This document shows positions 24,665-32,501 of a stretch of DNA of 32,501 nt, piece by piece (positions within the stretch are counted from its first letter, which is position 1; every line of letters starts with the position of its first letter). The position numbers and the translations under genes were made by a program. Source of the stretch: Colwellia sp. 39_35_sub15_T18. GTDB lineage: Bacteria; Pseudomonadota; Gammaproteobacteria; Enterobacterales; Alteromonadaceae. The DNA lies in contig MAAE01000065.1 of assembly GCA_002162675.1 (NCBI GenBank), positions 1 to 32,501 on the forward strand, written 5' to 3'. The notes under the pieces are model-generated. The model was not told the origin of the DNA and did not search any database. It saw only the letters and a list, made by a program, of their open reading frames with translations.

Positions 24665-25690
24665 ATGAAAGCAACAATTAATGATGTCGCCAAACTTTCA
24701 GGTGTTTCAATAAAAACAGTGTCACGGGTGATGAATAACGAACCGTCGGTACGACAACTTACCCGTGAAAAAGTGCAAGATGCGGTAAAAGAGCTAAATT
24801 ATCAACCCAACCTTGCAGCCCGAAACTTAGCCGGCACTAAGTCATACACTATTGCTTATGTCTACGACAACCCTAATGCTTATTATGTTATTGATATGCA
24901 AGAAGGAATTTTAGCCGCCTGTCGACAGCAAGGCTTTGAATTATTAATTAACCCTTGTGACTCACAACAAGAAAATATCACCGAAGAAATCATTAGTACC
25001 ATCAAACACGCCCGTGTTGCAGGCTTAGTATTAACACCACCTTTTTCAGAAAATCCTGACTTTGTAAAACGCATCACTGATTTAGATATTCATGTGGTAC
25101 GTATTATGTCAGGCGATGCTGCCCCTGATGAACTAAGCCCTTGCGTCATGGTAAACGATAGAGATGCGGCACAAACCATCACGCAGCACTTAATTGATTT
25201 AGGCCATAATAAAATAGCTTTTATTGCGGGTGAAGCCGAGCACATGTCAACCATTGAACGCTACAAAGGCTACCGCCGAGCGCTAAAAGCCAACAATATT
25301 GACTTTAATAAAAATTTATTAATTGAAGGTGAATATTCTTTTGAGTCAGGTGTTAACGGTGCAAAAAAGTTAATGTCTTTAGATAATTCAGCCGATGATC
25401 GCCCTAGTGCTATATTTTCATGCAACGATGAAATTGCCGCAGGAGCATTATTTGCGGCTAGGTTGATGAATTTCAATATTCCTGAGCAACTCTCTATTGC
25501 TGGTTTTGAAAATAGCCCATTCTCACGTCAAACTTGGCCAAAATTAACGACCGCAAACCAGCCAAACAAAGAAATAGCTAAAAATGCTGCTAGTTTATTA
25601 ATAAGCCAAATACGCAAACAAAAAAGCAATCATGAAATTAGCCAATATGTACCACAATTGGTAGTACGAGATTCAACTGGGAAAGTGTAG
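24665..25690 (+). CDS. nagR: LacI-family regulator, probable NagR
   Basis: 341 aa. LacI-type helix-turn-helix at residues 3-25 (TINDVAKLSGVSIKTVSRVM) and hinge helix NLAARNLAG, followed by a periplasmic-binding-protein-like effector domain with SYTIAYVYDNPNAYYV and the C-terminal CNDEIAAGALFAARL and ISIAGFENSPFSRQ-like segments. LacI-type NagR repressors control GlcNAc regulons in Alteromonadales and Xanthomonas; effector there is GlcNAc, GlcNAc-6-P or GlcN-6-P. The only LacI-type regulator in the window, adjacent to the locus carrying five matching dyads, it is the obvious candidate for binding them. Start ATG has only a weak upstream AAAGG. Confidence 0.82.
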   Translation: MKATINDVAKLSGVSIKTVSRVMNNEPSVRQLTREKVQDAVKELNYQPNLAARNLAGTKSYTIAYVYDNPNAYYVIDMQEGILAACRQQGFELLINPCDSQQENITEEIISTIKHARVAGLVLTPPFSENPDFVKRITDLDIHVVRIMSGDAAPDELSPCVMVNDRDAAQTITQHLIDLGHNKIAFIAGEAEHMSTIERYKGYRRALKANNIDFNKNLLIEGEYSFESGVNGAKKLMSLDNSADDRPSAIFSCNDEIAAGALFAARLMNFNIPEQLSIAGFENSPFSRQTWPKLTTANQPNKEIAKNAASLLISQIRKQKSNHEISQYVPQLVVRDSTGKV

Positions 25691-25746
25691 GCGGGATTTT
25701 AATCACGCTTTAAAATACTCGTTTTGTTAATCGTTACTTAAGTGCG

Positions 25747-26358
25747 CTATTTAATCGCATAACCACGAATAAAAAAATCAACGCTGTCACGTAAATAGTC
25801 ATCTACTTCTTGGGGCGTGAGCCGCTCTTTAGTATTAAACTCTATTTGCATCCACAGCTCCCCTTTCATCATATTTAAAAATTGTAGCGCGGCATGCCAT
25901 GCATTATCAATATTAAGAATTTTTTGTTCATGCAGCTTTGCCATTAATTGTGCCACTTCATTGGTAACTCTTAACGGCGCAGCTTGATAAAAAATATCTG
26001 AAACTTGTGGATAGGCACCTGACTCGAAGGCACAAATTTTATGAACTGAACACGCTTGTTTTGAGGTGATAACCTCGGTAAACCTTTGCGCTAGTTGTAA
26101 TAATATGTGCTGAGGATCACTGAGATCATCCATAGACAAATCAAGAATATGCAATGATGCGCACACTTGCTCAATGGCAGCAAAAAATAAATCATCTTTA
26201 CTACCAAAATGGCTATATACGGTTTGCTTAGAAACATCCGCATTCTTCGCAATCAAGTCCATACTGGCAGCGGCATAACCTTGCTCGGTGAACAAATCGA
26301 TAGCAGAATTTAAAATTTGTTTGCGTTTGGTTTCATTTTTACTTCGTTTATTAACCAT
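25747..26358 (-). CDS. TetR/AcrR-family repressor of the adjacent RND efflux genes
   Basis: 203 aa. N-terminal TetR helix-turn-helix (KQILNSAIDLFTEQGYAAAS, then DVSKQTVYSHFGSKDDLFFA) with an unrelated ligand-binding C-terminal domain that resembles the AcrR type. It is divergent from the RND adaptor gene, and two palindromes lie between, so it most likely represses the efflux operon and itself and is released by a pump substrate. Start ATG (complement of 26356-26358) with a GAG-type site upstream. The ligand cannot be predicted. It converges on nagR with a 56-bp gap. Confidence 0.88.
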   Translation of the reverse strand: MVNKRSKNETKRKQILNSAIDLFTEQGYAAASMDLIAKNADVSKQTVYSHFGSKDDLFFAAIEQVCASLHILDLSMDDLSDPQHILLQLAQRFTEVITSKQACSVHKICAFESGAYPQVSDIFYQAAPLRVTNEVAQLMAKLHEQKILNIDNAWHAALQFLNMMKGELWMQIEFNTKERLTPQEVDDYLRDSVDFFIRGYAIK

Positions 26359-26423
26359 TTAACTCTCAGTACTTCACGTTAACATAAATAGCATCACCAG
26401 CTACTTAGCTATTTTAACAAAAT

Positions 26424-26442
26424 AAACTAGACAGTCCAGTTT
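26424..26442. promoter_or_regulatory. TetR-type operator 1
   Basis: AAACTAGACAGTCCAGTTT, a 19-bp near-perfect dyad with one mismatched pair around a central base, lying between the TetR and adaptor genes. Confidence 0.6.
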
Positions 26443-26464
26443 GATCTTATTAAACTACAGTTGA

Positions 26465-26482
26465 CTAGACTACACAGTCTAG
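26465..26482. promoter_or_regulatory. TetR-type operator 2
   Basis: CTAGACT-ACAC-AGTCTAG, perfect 7-bp arms. It shares CTAGAC half-sites with operator 1; the centres are about 40 bp apart (four helical turns). Confidence 0.6.
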
Positions 26483-26554
26483 CCTTATTTTATTTCAATT
26501 TGTTTATTTATTTTTGTTACATGCCTTTTCGGCATGCACCTTAGGCACACTAAA

Positions 26555-27778
26555 ATGACTATATACGATAAGTTTTCTTTCGCAGTTACCCCATTGACTA
26601 AATGTACGTTATTTGGCTTGGTTCTTATTTCATTGCTCAGCATAACTGGCTGCTCAAAAAAGCTTGATGATAAAAAAATCGAAAAAACATTTCATCAAAG
26701 CGCCACCCTTATCACGATTACTCCTGAGCAAAGCTATGTCATTGCCAGAAGCTACTTAGGCCAAATAAAAGCAAAGCAGCACACAAATTTAAGCTTTGAA
26801 TATTCAGGAAAAATAAGTGAACTATTGGTAGATGATGGCGATACGGTTAGAAAAAATCAGATGCTTGCAAAACAAGATACCCAATTATTAAGCTATAAAA
26901 CCGCCGAATTACAAGCGCAGGTCAATCAATTAAAAGCGCAAATAAAATTAAATCAAGCAAACCTAAGTAGAATAAAAACCCTTATCAATGATGGTTATAG
27001 TTCTAAACAGCGTTTAGATGAGCTTAATGCTGAAAATCAAATTCTCAAAGCACAAATAAACGGCTTAAAAGCACAAATTCAAACGTTAGATTATCAAAAA
27101 GAAAAAGCAATCCTCATTGCCCCTTTTGATGGTGTGATCACTAAACGATTAACATCAACGGGAGAAGTTACTTCCCCAAGCATGGCTATTTTTAAAATAA
27201 TTGAGCAAGGTAATAACGAAATTAGCGTTGGCGTTCCCGCTAAATTAGCCAGCACATTAACGTTGGGGCAACTTTTTAATATAAGTATTACCGACCAAAA
27301 AAATGTCGGACAACAAGCTCGTCTCATTGCCATTGGTCAGCAGATAAATACCATCAATAGAACGGTTCAGCTACGATTAAAAATAACGGCAGATTTACAT
27401 AAAAATGAGCAATTTAATGGCCAATTAGTGAGAATAGCCATTGAAGATAAAATACAAAAAACAGGATTCTGGCTTCCTTTAGAAGCCATTACTGATGGTG
27501 TGAGAGGACAATGGCAAGTATTTATTGCTTCCCCTGTAGCCGGAGGTAATGATAATTTCACCTTGCATACTGCCACGGTAAATATTGTCCACGCCAATGA
27601 ACATTCAGTGTATGTAACTGGACTTTCTTTAGAGCCACACCAAATAGTCGCTCAAGGTGTTCATCGTTATGTGGGTGGTCAAGTGATAAAACTTGCTAAA
27701 CAAAACACACAGTTAGCACAGCAAGCCGCAACTCAAACCGCAACGACAACATCAACAAACAATTCAGGTGCGTATTAA
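26555..27778 (+). CDS. RND efflux periplasmic adaptor (HlyD/AcrA family), lipoprotein
   Basis: 407 aa from the ATG at 26555. The open frame has an earlier ATG at 26534, but that codon lies inside a small hairpin (26520-26536) and has no ribosome binding site. Residues to about 34 form a lipoprotein signal with SITGC lipobox. A lipoyl/barrel-sandwich half (GKISELLVDDGDTVRKNQML) is followed by a coiled-coil hairpin (about 110-185, LQAQVNQLKAQIKLNQANLS) and the second lipoyl half (APFDGVITKRLTSTGEV). It links the RND pump to an outer membrane channel. Its stop overlaps the pump ATG by 1 bp (TAATG). No outer membrane channel gene is present in the window. Confidence 0.9.
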   Translation: MTIYDKFSFAVTPLTKCTLFGLVLISLLSITGCSKKLDDKKIEKTFHQSATLITITPEQSYVIARSYLGQIKAKQHTNLSFEYSGKISELLVDDGDTVRKNQMLAKQDTQLLSYKTAELQAQVNQLKAQIKLNQANLSRIKTLINDGYSSKQRLDELNAENQILKAQINGLKAQIQTLDYQKEKAILIAPFDGVITKRLTSTGEVTSPSMAIFKIIEQGNNEISVGVPAKLASTLTLGQLFNISITDQKNVGQQARLIAIGQQINTINRTVQLRLKITADLHKNEQFNGQLVRIAIEDKIQKTGFWLPLEAITDGVRGQWQVFIASPVAGGNDNFTLHTATVNIVHANEHSVYVTGLSLEPHQIVAQGVHRYVGGQVIKLAKQNTQLAQQAATQTATTTSTNNSGAY

Positions 27779-30700
27779 TGATCCGCTCATTTGTTAAAAA
27801 TGGCCGGTTGATGTCACTGGCAATAATTTTATTAATCGTTTCAGGACTTGGCGCTATTTCTACTATGCCAAGAATGGAAGATCCGCGCATGGAAAACCGT
27901 AATGCCAGCGTCTTAACGCGCTTGCCTGGCGCTAGCGCAGAAAGAATAGAAGTGCTAATCACCGAAAAAATAGAGCAAAAATTACGTAAAATTCCTGAAA
28001 TAAAACATATAACCTCCGTGTCAAGGCCTGGCATATCATCGGTACAATTAGAATTACTTGATGAAGTTACTAACTCTGCCCCTATTTGGTCAAGGGTCAG
28101 AGATTTAATTAGTGACGTTACGCCACAACTCCCCCCAAACACCTTAGCCCCAACGCTTGAAGATGACAGAAGTTATGCTTATACCCAACTTATTGCTTTA
28201 AACTGGCAGGGAAATGGCCCAAGTGACATCGCCAGTTTAGGACGTTATGCCAATGATTTACAAAGCCAACTTCGTACAGTAACAGGTACCGATATTGTTA
28301 CTATTTTTGGCCAAGGAAAAGAAGAAGTTTTAGTTGAGGTAGACCAAGGGCTTAACTCACAATTAAAACTTTCCAGCACGCTCATTGCACAAAAAATTCA
28401 GCGCTCAGACGCCAAGGTTTCTGCCGGACAGTTAGTTAACACTAAAAATCAAATGCAAGTAGAGCTAGTTGGTGCGTTTGACACGGTGACCCGTATTGAA
28501 AATATTCCCATGCGAGAAAGCCAGTCAGGCACTATTTTGCGCTTGGGCGATATTGCTAAAGTCAGTAAAGGTTTAGCCTGGCCAGCACAAGAAATCGCCA
28601 TTGTGAATGACAAACCTGCGGTAGTCGTTGCTGCCCGTATGTTGCCTAATTTACGTATTGATCTTTGGAGCAACAACATTGAGAAGGTGTTGACGCAATA
28701 TGCCAAACAATTACCCCAGAATGTTAAGCTTGAAGTATTGTTTGATCAAAATACTTATACCGAAAAGCGCTTAGGGGATTTAATCAATAATATCGCCCTG
28801 GGTTTTGTGCTTATTTCGGTGGTATTGCTTGTCACTTTAGGGTGGCGCTCAGCAGCTATAGTAGCGGCTTCATTGCCCCTGACGGTTTTATTTACCCTGT
28901 CAGTGATGAGCTTTTATGGTATTCCTATTCATCAAATGTCTGTTACAGGTTTAGTGGTTGCCTTAGGTATCATGGTCGATAACGCCATTGTCATGACAGA
29001 CACCATACAAACCAAACGTCAACAAGGTATGCGCCGGCTTGACTCAGTAGGTTATGCGGTAAAACATTTATGGTTACCATTACTGGGCTCAACCATTACC
29101 ACTATTTTAGCCTTTATGCCGCTTATTTTAATGCCGGGTTCCGCAGGTGAATTTGTTAGCGGTATTGCTTATAGTGTTATTTTTTCACTGATTGGCTCTT
29201 ATGTTATTTCTCATACCGTCGTTGCTGGATTAGCAGGACGTTTCATTCCTAAAGGCAGAGTAGCAACCTCTCAACCTGCGGAGATTAAAGAAAAAAGCTG
29301 GTATCAAGTCGGCATTCATTTACCTAAACTTAATGCCCTATTCGTTAAGAGTTTGCAATGGGCGCTAAGCTATAAAAAAACAACGGTGTTAGTGGTATTT
29401 TGCTTACCCTTACTTGGCTTTGTGTTATCAAAACAGTTAAGCGAGCAATTTTTTCCAACATCAGATAGAGATATGTTTCAAATTGAACTATTTCTACCTT
29501 CACAAAGTAGTATTTTAAACGTTAAAGATGCTAGCCAGCAAATCAGCAATTACCTTTATCAACAACAAGGTATTGAAAAAGTACGTTGGTTTTTAGGTAA
29601 AAACGCGCCTTCTTTTTATTATAATTTAGTACCCACCAAGGATGGCCTGCAAAACTATGGTCAAGCAATGATCACAGCAACCGACTTTCAAGCGGCTAAT
29701 AGGTTGATCCCGACATTACAATCAGCATTAGATTTACTGATACCGCAGGCGCAAATATTAGTACGAAAATTAGAACAAGGCCCTCCATTTAATGCTCCGG
29801 TAGAGCTACGAATTTTTGGCCCTAACTTAGATACCTTGAAAATTATTGGTGATGATCTTCGCAAAGTGATGACACAAACCACTGATATTATTCATACCCG
29901 AGTAACACTACAGCCCGGCACACCAAAAGTATGGGTTGAAGCGGATGAAGAAGCGGCTGCTTTAGTGGGCTTATCACTCGTTGACATCGCCGAGCAATTG
30001 CAAGCTTCCTTAAGTGGTCAAGTCAGTGGCTCTATTATTGAAGCAACAGAGTCTATTCCCGTGCGAGTGCGTATTGCTAATGAACATAGAGCTAAAATCA
30101 GTGATTTAGCCAACATTAACTTGCTTAGCCCCTCTTTAGAAAATAACGAACAAACCATTCCATTAACCGCATTAGCTGATTTTTCTCTTAAACCAAGCCG
30201 TGGCGCTATTCCCCATAGAGATGGCTCTAGAATAAATATTGTTGAGGGCTATATTCGCTCGGGTGTATTGCCTAGCGTTGTTTTAACACGAGTAAAAGAG
30301 AATTTAGCTAAACAAAACTATCAATTACCCGCAGGATATCGCCTTGAAATTGGCGGTGAGTCTTCCAAACGAGATTCAGCAGTAGGAAAATTACTTGCGA
30401 GTGTTGGAGTAATATTTACGCTATTAATCACCGTTGTTGTCTTGTCATTTAATTCATTCAGGCTGGGCGGCATTATCTTTTTCTCAGCAATGCAGTCAGT
30501 TGGTTTAGGTTTATTGAGTGTCTACTTATTTGATTACCCCTTTGGCTTTACCGTCATCATTGCTTTACTGGGCTTGATGGGCTTAGCGATTAACGCTGCT
30601 ATTGTGATTATTGCAGAATTAAAAAACGATCCGCTTGCCGTAACAGGAGACATTTCAGCAATAATCAAAGGGGTGCAAAGTTGTACAAGACATATTACCT

Positions 30701-30888
30701 CAACCACAATTACAACCGTGGGCGGCTTTTTACCATTAATTTTAGCGGGGGGTGGTTTCTGGCCGCCATTTGCAATAACGATTGCCGGCGGCACAGTATT
30801 AACGACGTTGTTATCTTTCTTCTTTGTACCGGCAGCGTTTGCATGGTTTAGTAAACGCCGCGCTTTTGAATTAACTGAACAAGAATAG
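27778..30888 (+). CDS. RND efflux pump, inner membrane transporter (AcrB/HAE family)
   Basis: 1036 aa with the two-fold RND layout: N-terminal helix, porter domain (about 40-330), six helices (about 335-540), second porter domain (about 555-860) and the last helices (about 865-1020). Typical stretches include RLPGASAERIEVLITEKIE and LVVALGIMVDNAIV. It exports drugs, bile-like compounds or metabolites by proton antiport with the adaptor upstream. In the TM4 relay, AcrB's D407-D408 corresponds to D401-N402, and TM10 K940 corresponds to N939 (GLAINAAIV), so two of the canonical relay residues differ. This is seen in some HAE subgroups and need not mean loss of function. Substrate unknown. Confidence 0.92.
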   Translation: MIRSFVKNGRLMSLAIILLIVSGLGAISTMPRMEDPRMENRNASVLTRLPGASAERIEVLITEKIEQKLRKIPEIKHITSVSRPGISSVQLELLDEVTNSAPIWSRVRDLISDVTPQLPPNTLAPTLEDDRSYAYTQLIALNWQGNGPSDIASLGRYANDLQSQLRTVTGTDIVTIFGQGKEEVLVEVDQGLNSQLKLSSTLIAQKIQRSDAKVSAGQLVNTKNQMQVELVGAFDTVTRIENIPMRESQSGTILRLGDIAKVSKGLAWPAQEIAIVNDKPAVVVAARMLPNLRIDLWSNNIEKVLTQYAKQLPQNVKLEVLFDQNTYTEKRLGDLINNIALGFVLISVVLLVTLGWRSAAIVAASLPLTVLFTLSVMSFYGIPIHQMSVTGLVVALGIMVDNAIVMTDTIQTKRQQGMRRLDSVGYAVKHLWLPLLGSTITTILAFMPLILMPGSAGEFVSGIAYSVIFSLIGSYVISHTVVAGLAGRFIPKGRVATSQPAEIKEKSWYQVGIHLPKLNALFVKSLQWALSYKKTTVLVVFCLPLLGFVLSKQLSEQFFPTSDRDMFQIELFLPSQSSILNVKDASQQISNYLYQQQGIEKVRWFLGKNAPSFYYNLVPTKDGLQNYGQAMITATDFQAANRLIPTLQSALDLLIPQAQILVRKLEQGPPFNAPVELRIFGPNLDTLKIIGDDLRKVMTQTTDIIHTRVTLQPGTPKVWVEADEEAAALVGLSLVDIAEQLQASLSGQVSGSIIEATESIPVRVRIANEHRAKISDLANINLLSPSLENNEQTIPLTALADFSLKPSRGAIPHRDGSRINIVEGYIRSGVLPSVVLTRVKENLAKQNYQLPAGYRLEIGGESSKRDSAVGKLLASVGVIFTLLITVVVLSFNSFRLGGIIFFSAMQSVGLGLLSVYLFDYPFGFTVIIALLGLMGLAINAAIVIIAELKNDPLAVTGDISAIIKGVQSCTRHITSTTITTVGGFLPLILAGGGFWPPFAITIAGGTVLTTLLSFFFVPAAFAWFSKRRAFELTEQE

Positions 30889-30942
30889 CTCTCGACAAAA
30901 GCCGTTAATAAAAATTATTGACAAGGATGTCAGCGCTGAAAA

Positions 30943-31116
30943 TTATCGGCGCTGAAAAGAAGCTTTCGGGTTATAAGTTTCATCTATTTGTCTTATACGC
31001 TCTAAGTGCTTAAAGTGGGCACGACGAGCGGCATAAATAAAAATACTGATAATGATAACAACAGGGATTGCTATAGAAAAAGGTTCTTGTGTGAAAAAAT
31101 CATTTAACCATTCCAT
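30943..31116 (-). CDS. 57-aa single-span small membrane protein
   Basis: Found by reading the minus strand. It begins at the ATG complementary to 31114-31116, with an AAGGA ribosome binding site 9 bp upstream, and ends at a TAA. The sequence is MEWLNDFFTQEPFS, then a membrane helix (about residues 14-30, IAIPVVIIISIFIYAA), then a positively charged RRAHFKHLER segment and a polar tail ending FQRR. Topology is probably N-out, C-in by the positive-inside rule. I do not recognise a family. It follows rraB by 61 bp in the same orientation and may share its transcript. Codon use looks like its neighbours. Confidence 0.78.
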   Translation of the reverse strand: MEWLNDFFTQEPFSIAIPVVIIISIFIYAARRAHFKHLERIRQIDETYNPKASFQRR

Positions 31117-31177
31117 GGATTATATCCTTTTAAATAAACGGGTAGAGTGCAATAAAAATATCAAGTAAAGAATAAAA

Positions 31178-31528
31178 CTATTCTTCAAAGTAGGTTCCCC
31201 AACCATCATAGCTTATGTGACATTTTTTTGCCAACTCAAGCATATTTTTAGTTTCAGCTTGTAAGGTTTTTACATTTAACATTTGTTCGGTAACAATATC
31301 AAAAGCGAAAACTTTATCGCCATTTTCTAACTCAGCTTCTTCAGGCTCTTCTATTTCAAAGCCTAATTTAAATGCCGCGATAGCAGTTTTCTCTAATAAA
31401 TCAAAGTCTTCACTGGCAAAATGGTGTTCAATGGTATGGTAAACCTCATCATTTGTTCCATCTTCAAGTAATTCGGTTACCAATATTTCGGTATGTTCAA
31501 ACCAATGCTGTAGTTCATCATCAATCAT
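31178..31528 (-). CDS. rraB: RraB, ribonuclease E inhibitor
   Basis: 116 aa acidic cytoplasmic protein. It carries the family stretches TELLEDGTNDEVYHTIEHHF, AFKLGFEIEEPEE and the C-terminal ISYDGWGTYFEE that closes E. coli RraB's conserved core; E. coli's acidic tail after it is absent here. RraB binds the C-terminal region of RNase E and changes which mRNAs are degraded. It starts 5 bp downstream of plsC and so is cotranscribed with it, an arrangement with no obvious functional link. Confidence 0.92.
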   Translation of the reverse strand: MIDDELQHWFEHTEILVTELLEDGTNDEVYHTIEHHFASEDFDLLEKTAIAAFKLGFEIEEPEEAELENGDKVFAFDIVTEQMLNVKTLQAETKNMLELAKKCHISYDGWGTYFEE

Positions 31529-31533
31529 GCTAT

Positions 31534-32271
31534 TTATCCTTTTTTACTTGCTAAATCATTAGCCAGTTCATTATCTAATTGCTTAATTTTTTCTTTCATT
31601 AAAGCGTATGATTTATCTGCAACCGAACGAATACCTTCACGGTTAGTATTATCAATATACAGAGGTTCTAAAAATTCTATAATTATTTTTCCATTGTCCC
31701 AGCGAGATAAATCAATTGTTTGATGCTGATTACTACAGCAAGTGGGTACTATAGGTACACCTGCTTGTGCCGCAGTGTGAAAGGCACCTGTTTTAAAAGG
31801 TAATAAACCTCGCCCTCGACTACGCGTGCCTTCTGGAAACATCCAAACAGATAACTTATTTTCTTTAATTTTTTTAGCCGTTAGCATAATGGTTCCCATG
31901 GCTTTACTGGTATTTGTTCTATCAAGGAGAATATTACCTGTTAACCAATACATTTGACCAAAAACGGGGATCCACTTTAAGCTTTTTTTACCAACACTCA
32001 CTGTGCCTGGTCGTATAGCATTTGCCATGGTAAAAAGATCATAGCTATTTTGATGATTAGCCACATAAACAGCAGAACCAAGGTTTTTAACCGACTCAGG
32101 TACTCTAACTTCAACCTCAAAACCTAATAGCTTGGTAATTTTACCTATGTACCTGGCGGTATGATGCACATTGTTGCGATGAAAAGGTTTTATTAAGCAA
32201 TAAAAACAGGATACCAGGCAAATAAAAATCAAAGCGAATGATAATAATATGAATCGACAAATAGCTAACAA
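31534..32271 (-). CDS. plsC: 1-acyl-sn-glycerol-3-phosphate acyltransferase
   Basis: 245 aa, the usual size. An N-terminal membrane segment (residues 6-27) precedes the acyltransferase core: motif I NHQNSYD (H73, D78), motif II around GNILLDRTN, motif III MFPEGTRSRG and motif IV VPIVPTC. It transfers an acyl chain to lysophosphatidic acid, the second acylation of phospholipid synthesis, at the inner membrane. The start is TTG (complement of 32269-32271) with AGGA seven bases upstream; no ATG is better placed. It is the first gene of plsC-rraB. Confidence 0.92.
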   Translation of the reverse strand: MLAICRFILLSFALIFICLVSCFYCLIKPFHRNNVHHTARYIGKITKLLGFEVEVRVPESVKNLGSAVYVANHQNSYDLFTMANAIRPGTVSVGKKSLKWIPVFGQMYWLTGNILLDRTNTSKAMGTIMLTAKKIKENKLSVWMFPEGTRSRGRGLLPFKTGAFHTAAQAGVPIVPTCCSNQHQTIDLSRWDNGKIIIEFLEPLYIDNTNREGIRSVADKSYALMKEKIKQLDNELANDLASKKG

Positions 32272-32415
32272 TGCGTGTTCCTATAAAATTTTAAGGGGCG
32301 AGTATATACTATTGACAGTTTTAGCGCCCTATATTTTCTTCTGTACAACAAAATCAACCACTTAGTTTTAGATAAAAAAACAGCAGGATGACGTGGTTTA
32401 ATGGATTCGACTACC

Positions 32416-32443
32416 CCAGTTAAGACATAATAAGCTTAACTGG
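32416..32443 (+). promoter_or_regulatory. Hairpin occluding the transposase ribosome binding site
   Basis: CCAGTTAAG and CTTAACTGG form a perfect 9-bp stem around a 10-nt loop. The right arm ends in the GG of the GGAG ribosome binding site (32442-32445). An RNA reading in from outside would fold and hide the site. Confidence 0.6.
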
Positions 32444-32451
32444 AGAATCAA

Positions 32452-32501
32452 ATGACAAAACGTAAAAAATATACCAAAGAATTTAAACTTGATGCAATTT
32501 C
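32452..32501 (+). CDS. Transposase OrfA-like N-terminus (partial)
   Basis: The ATG at 32452 is preceded by GGAG at 6 bp and reads MTKRKKYTKEFKLDAI up to the window edge. The KRKKYTKEFKLDAI pattern is the usual opening of IS3-family helix-turn-helix OrfA proteins. Too short for a finer call. Confidence 0.7.
   Translation, partial: MTKRKKYTKEFKLDAI

Larger units (their letters stand above)
32402..32501 (+). mobile_element. Left end of an insertion sequence, probably IS3 family (partial)
   Basis: A TG-starting terminal region (TGGATTCGACTACCCC) leads directly into a transposase OrfA start. The exact end and target duplication cannot be set because the right end is outside the window. Insertion lies about 130 bp upstream of plsC. 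Confidence 0.6.

Noticed and set aside
25691..25746. A/T-only stem ATTTTAA/TTAAAAT after nagR as a terminator
   Set aside because: Seven A/T pairs are too weak and the T-run is broken.
26520..26536. CATGCC/GGCATG hairpin as a terminator
   Set aside because: Six-bp stem with no T-run, lying upstream of the adaptor gene; used only to judge the start codon.
30929..30956. Repeated GCGCTGAAAA and palindrome TCAGCGCTGA after the RND gene, similar to the NagR core
   Set aside because: It lacks the TGACA/TGTCA arms, sits downstream of a gene and overlaps the end of the small protein.
1..32501. CRISPR arrays, rRNA, tRNA genes, phage or toxin-antitoxin modules
   Set aside because: None seen by eye: no regularly spaced repeat-spacer structure, no cloverleaf or rRNA-like sequence.

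Overview
The window is chromosomal DNA from a marine gammaproteobacterium. The AT-rich base composition and gene families (short CcmH with separate CcmI, FucP-type NagP, eukaryote-type NagK, LacI-type NagR, Xanthomonas/Caulobacter-type TonB receptor, TIGR02922-like small protein) point to Alteromonadales, most like Colwellia or Thalassotalea. This is inferred from protein resemblance alone; no search was run.

Region 1 (1-7194) is the System I cytochrome c maturation locus in two divergent operons. ccmF-ccmG-ccmH-ccmI run leftward (ccmI is cut by the window edge) and ccmA-ccmB-ccmC-ccmD-ccmE run rightward. Extended -10 promoters lie between them. CcmABCD load heme on CcmE and release it, CcmG/CcmH handle apocytochrome thiols, and CcmF/H/I ligate the heme. 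Region 2 (7195-8894) has hairpin and REP-like repeats, folD on the minus strand with a 13-bp tandem repeat in its leader, a 69-aa conserved hypothetical, and the terminator of the next operon.

Region 3 (8736-25690) is the main feature: an N-acetylglucosamine/chitooligosaccharide utilization locus. On the minus strand, in transcription order, lie pgi, then a TonB-dependent receptor, two tandem flavin-dependent 'tryptophan halogenase'-like proteins, a SapC-family protein, a GH20 lipoprotein hexosaminidase, nagK, nagA and nagP. A LacI-type regulator (nagR) diverges from pgi. Five near-identical palindromes with core TGACA(R)CG(Y)TGTCA lie before the receptor (two, 32 bp apart), the hexosaminidase, nagK, and between pgi and nagR, so the locus is very probably one regulon. 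Logical flow: receptor imports oligosaccharide, GH20 trims it, NagP imports GlcNAc, NagK phosphorylates it, NagA deacetylates it, and Pgi connects fructose-6-P to central metabolism. No glucosamine-6-P deaminase (nagB) is present in the window. The halogenase pair and SapC have no evident catabolic role; they are the best candidate for an under-described function.

Region 4 (25747-30888) is a TetR regulator divergent from a two-gene RND efflux system (lipoprotein adaptor plus pump) with two TetR-like palindromes between them. Region 5 (30943-32271) is a minus-strand cluster: plsC-type acyltransferase, rraB and a 57-aa single-span membrane protein. The window ends (about 32402-32501) in the left end of an insertion sequence, probably IS3 family, with the first 16 codons of its transposase gene and a hairpin over the transposase ribosome binding site.
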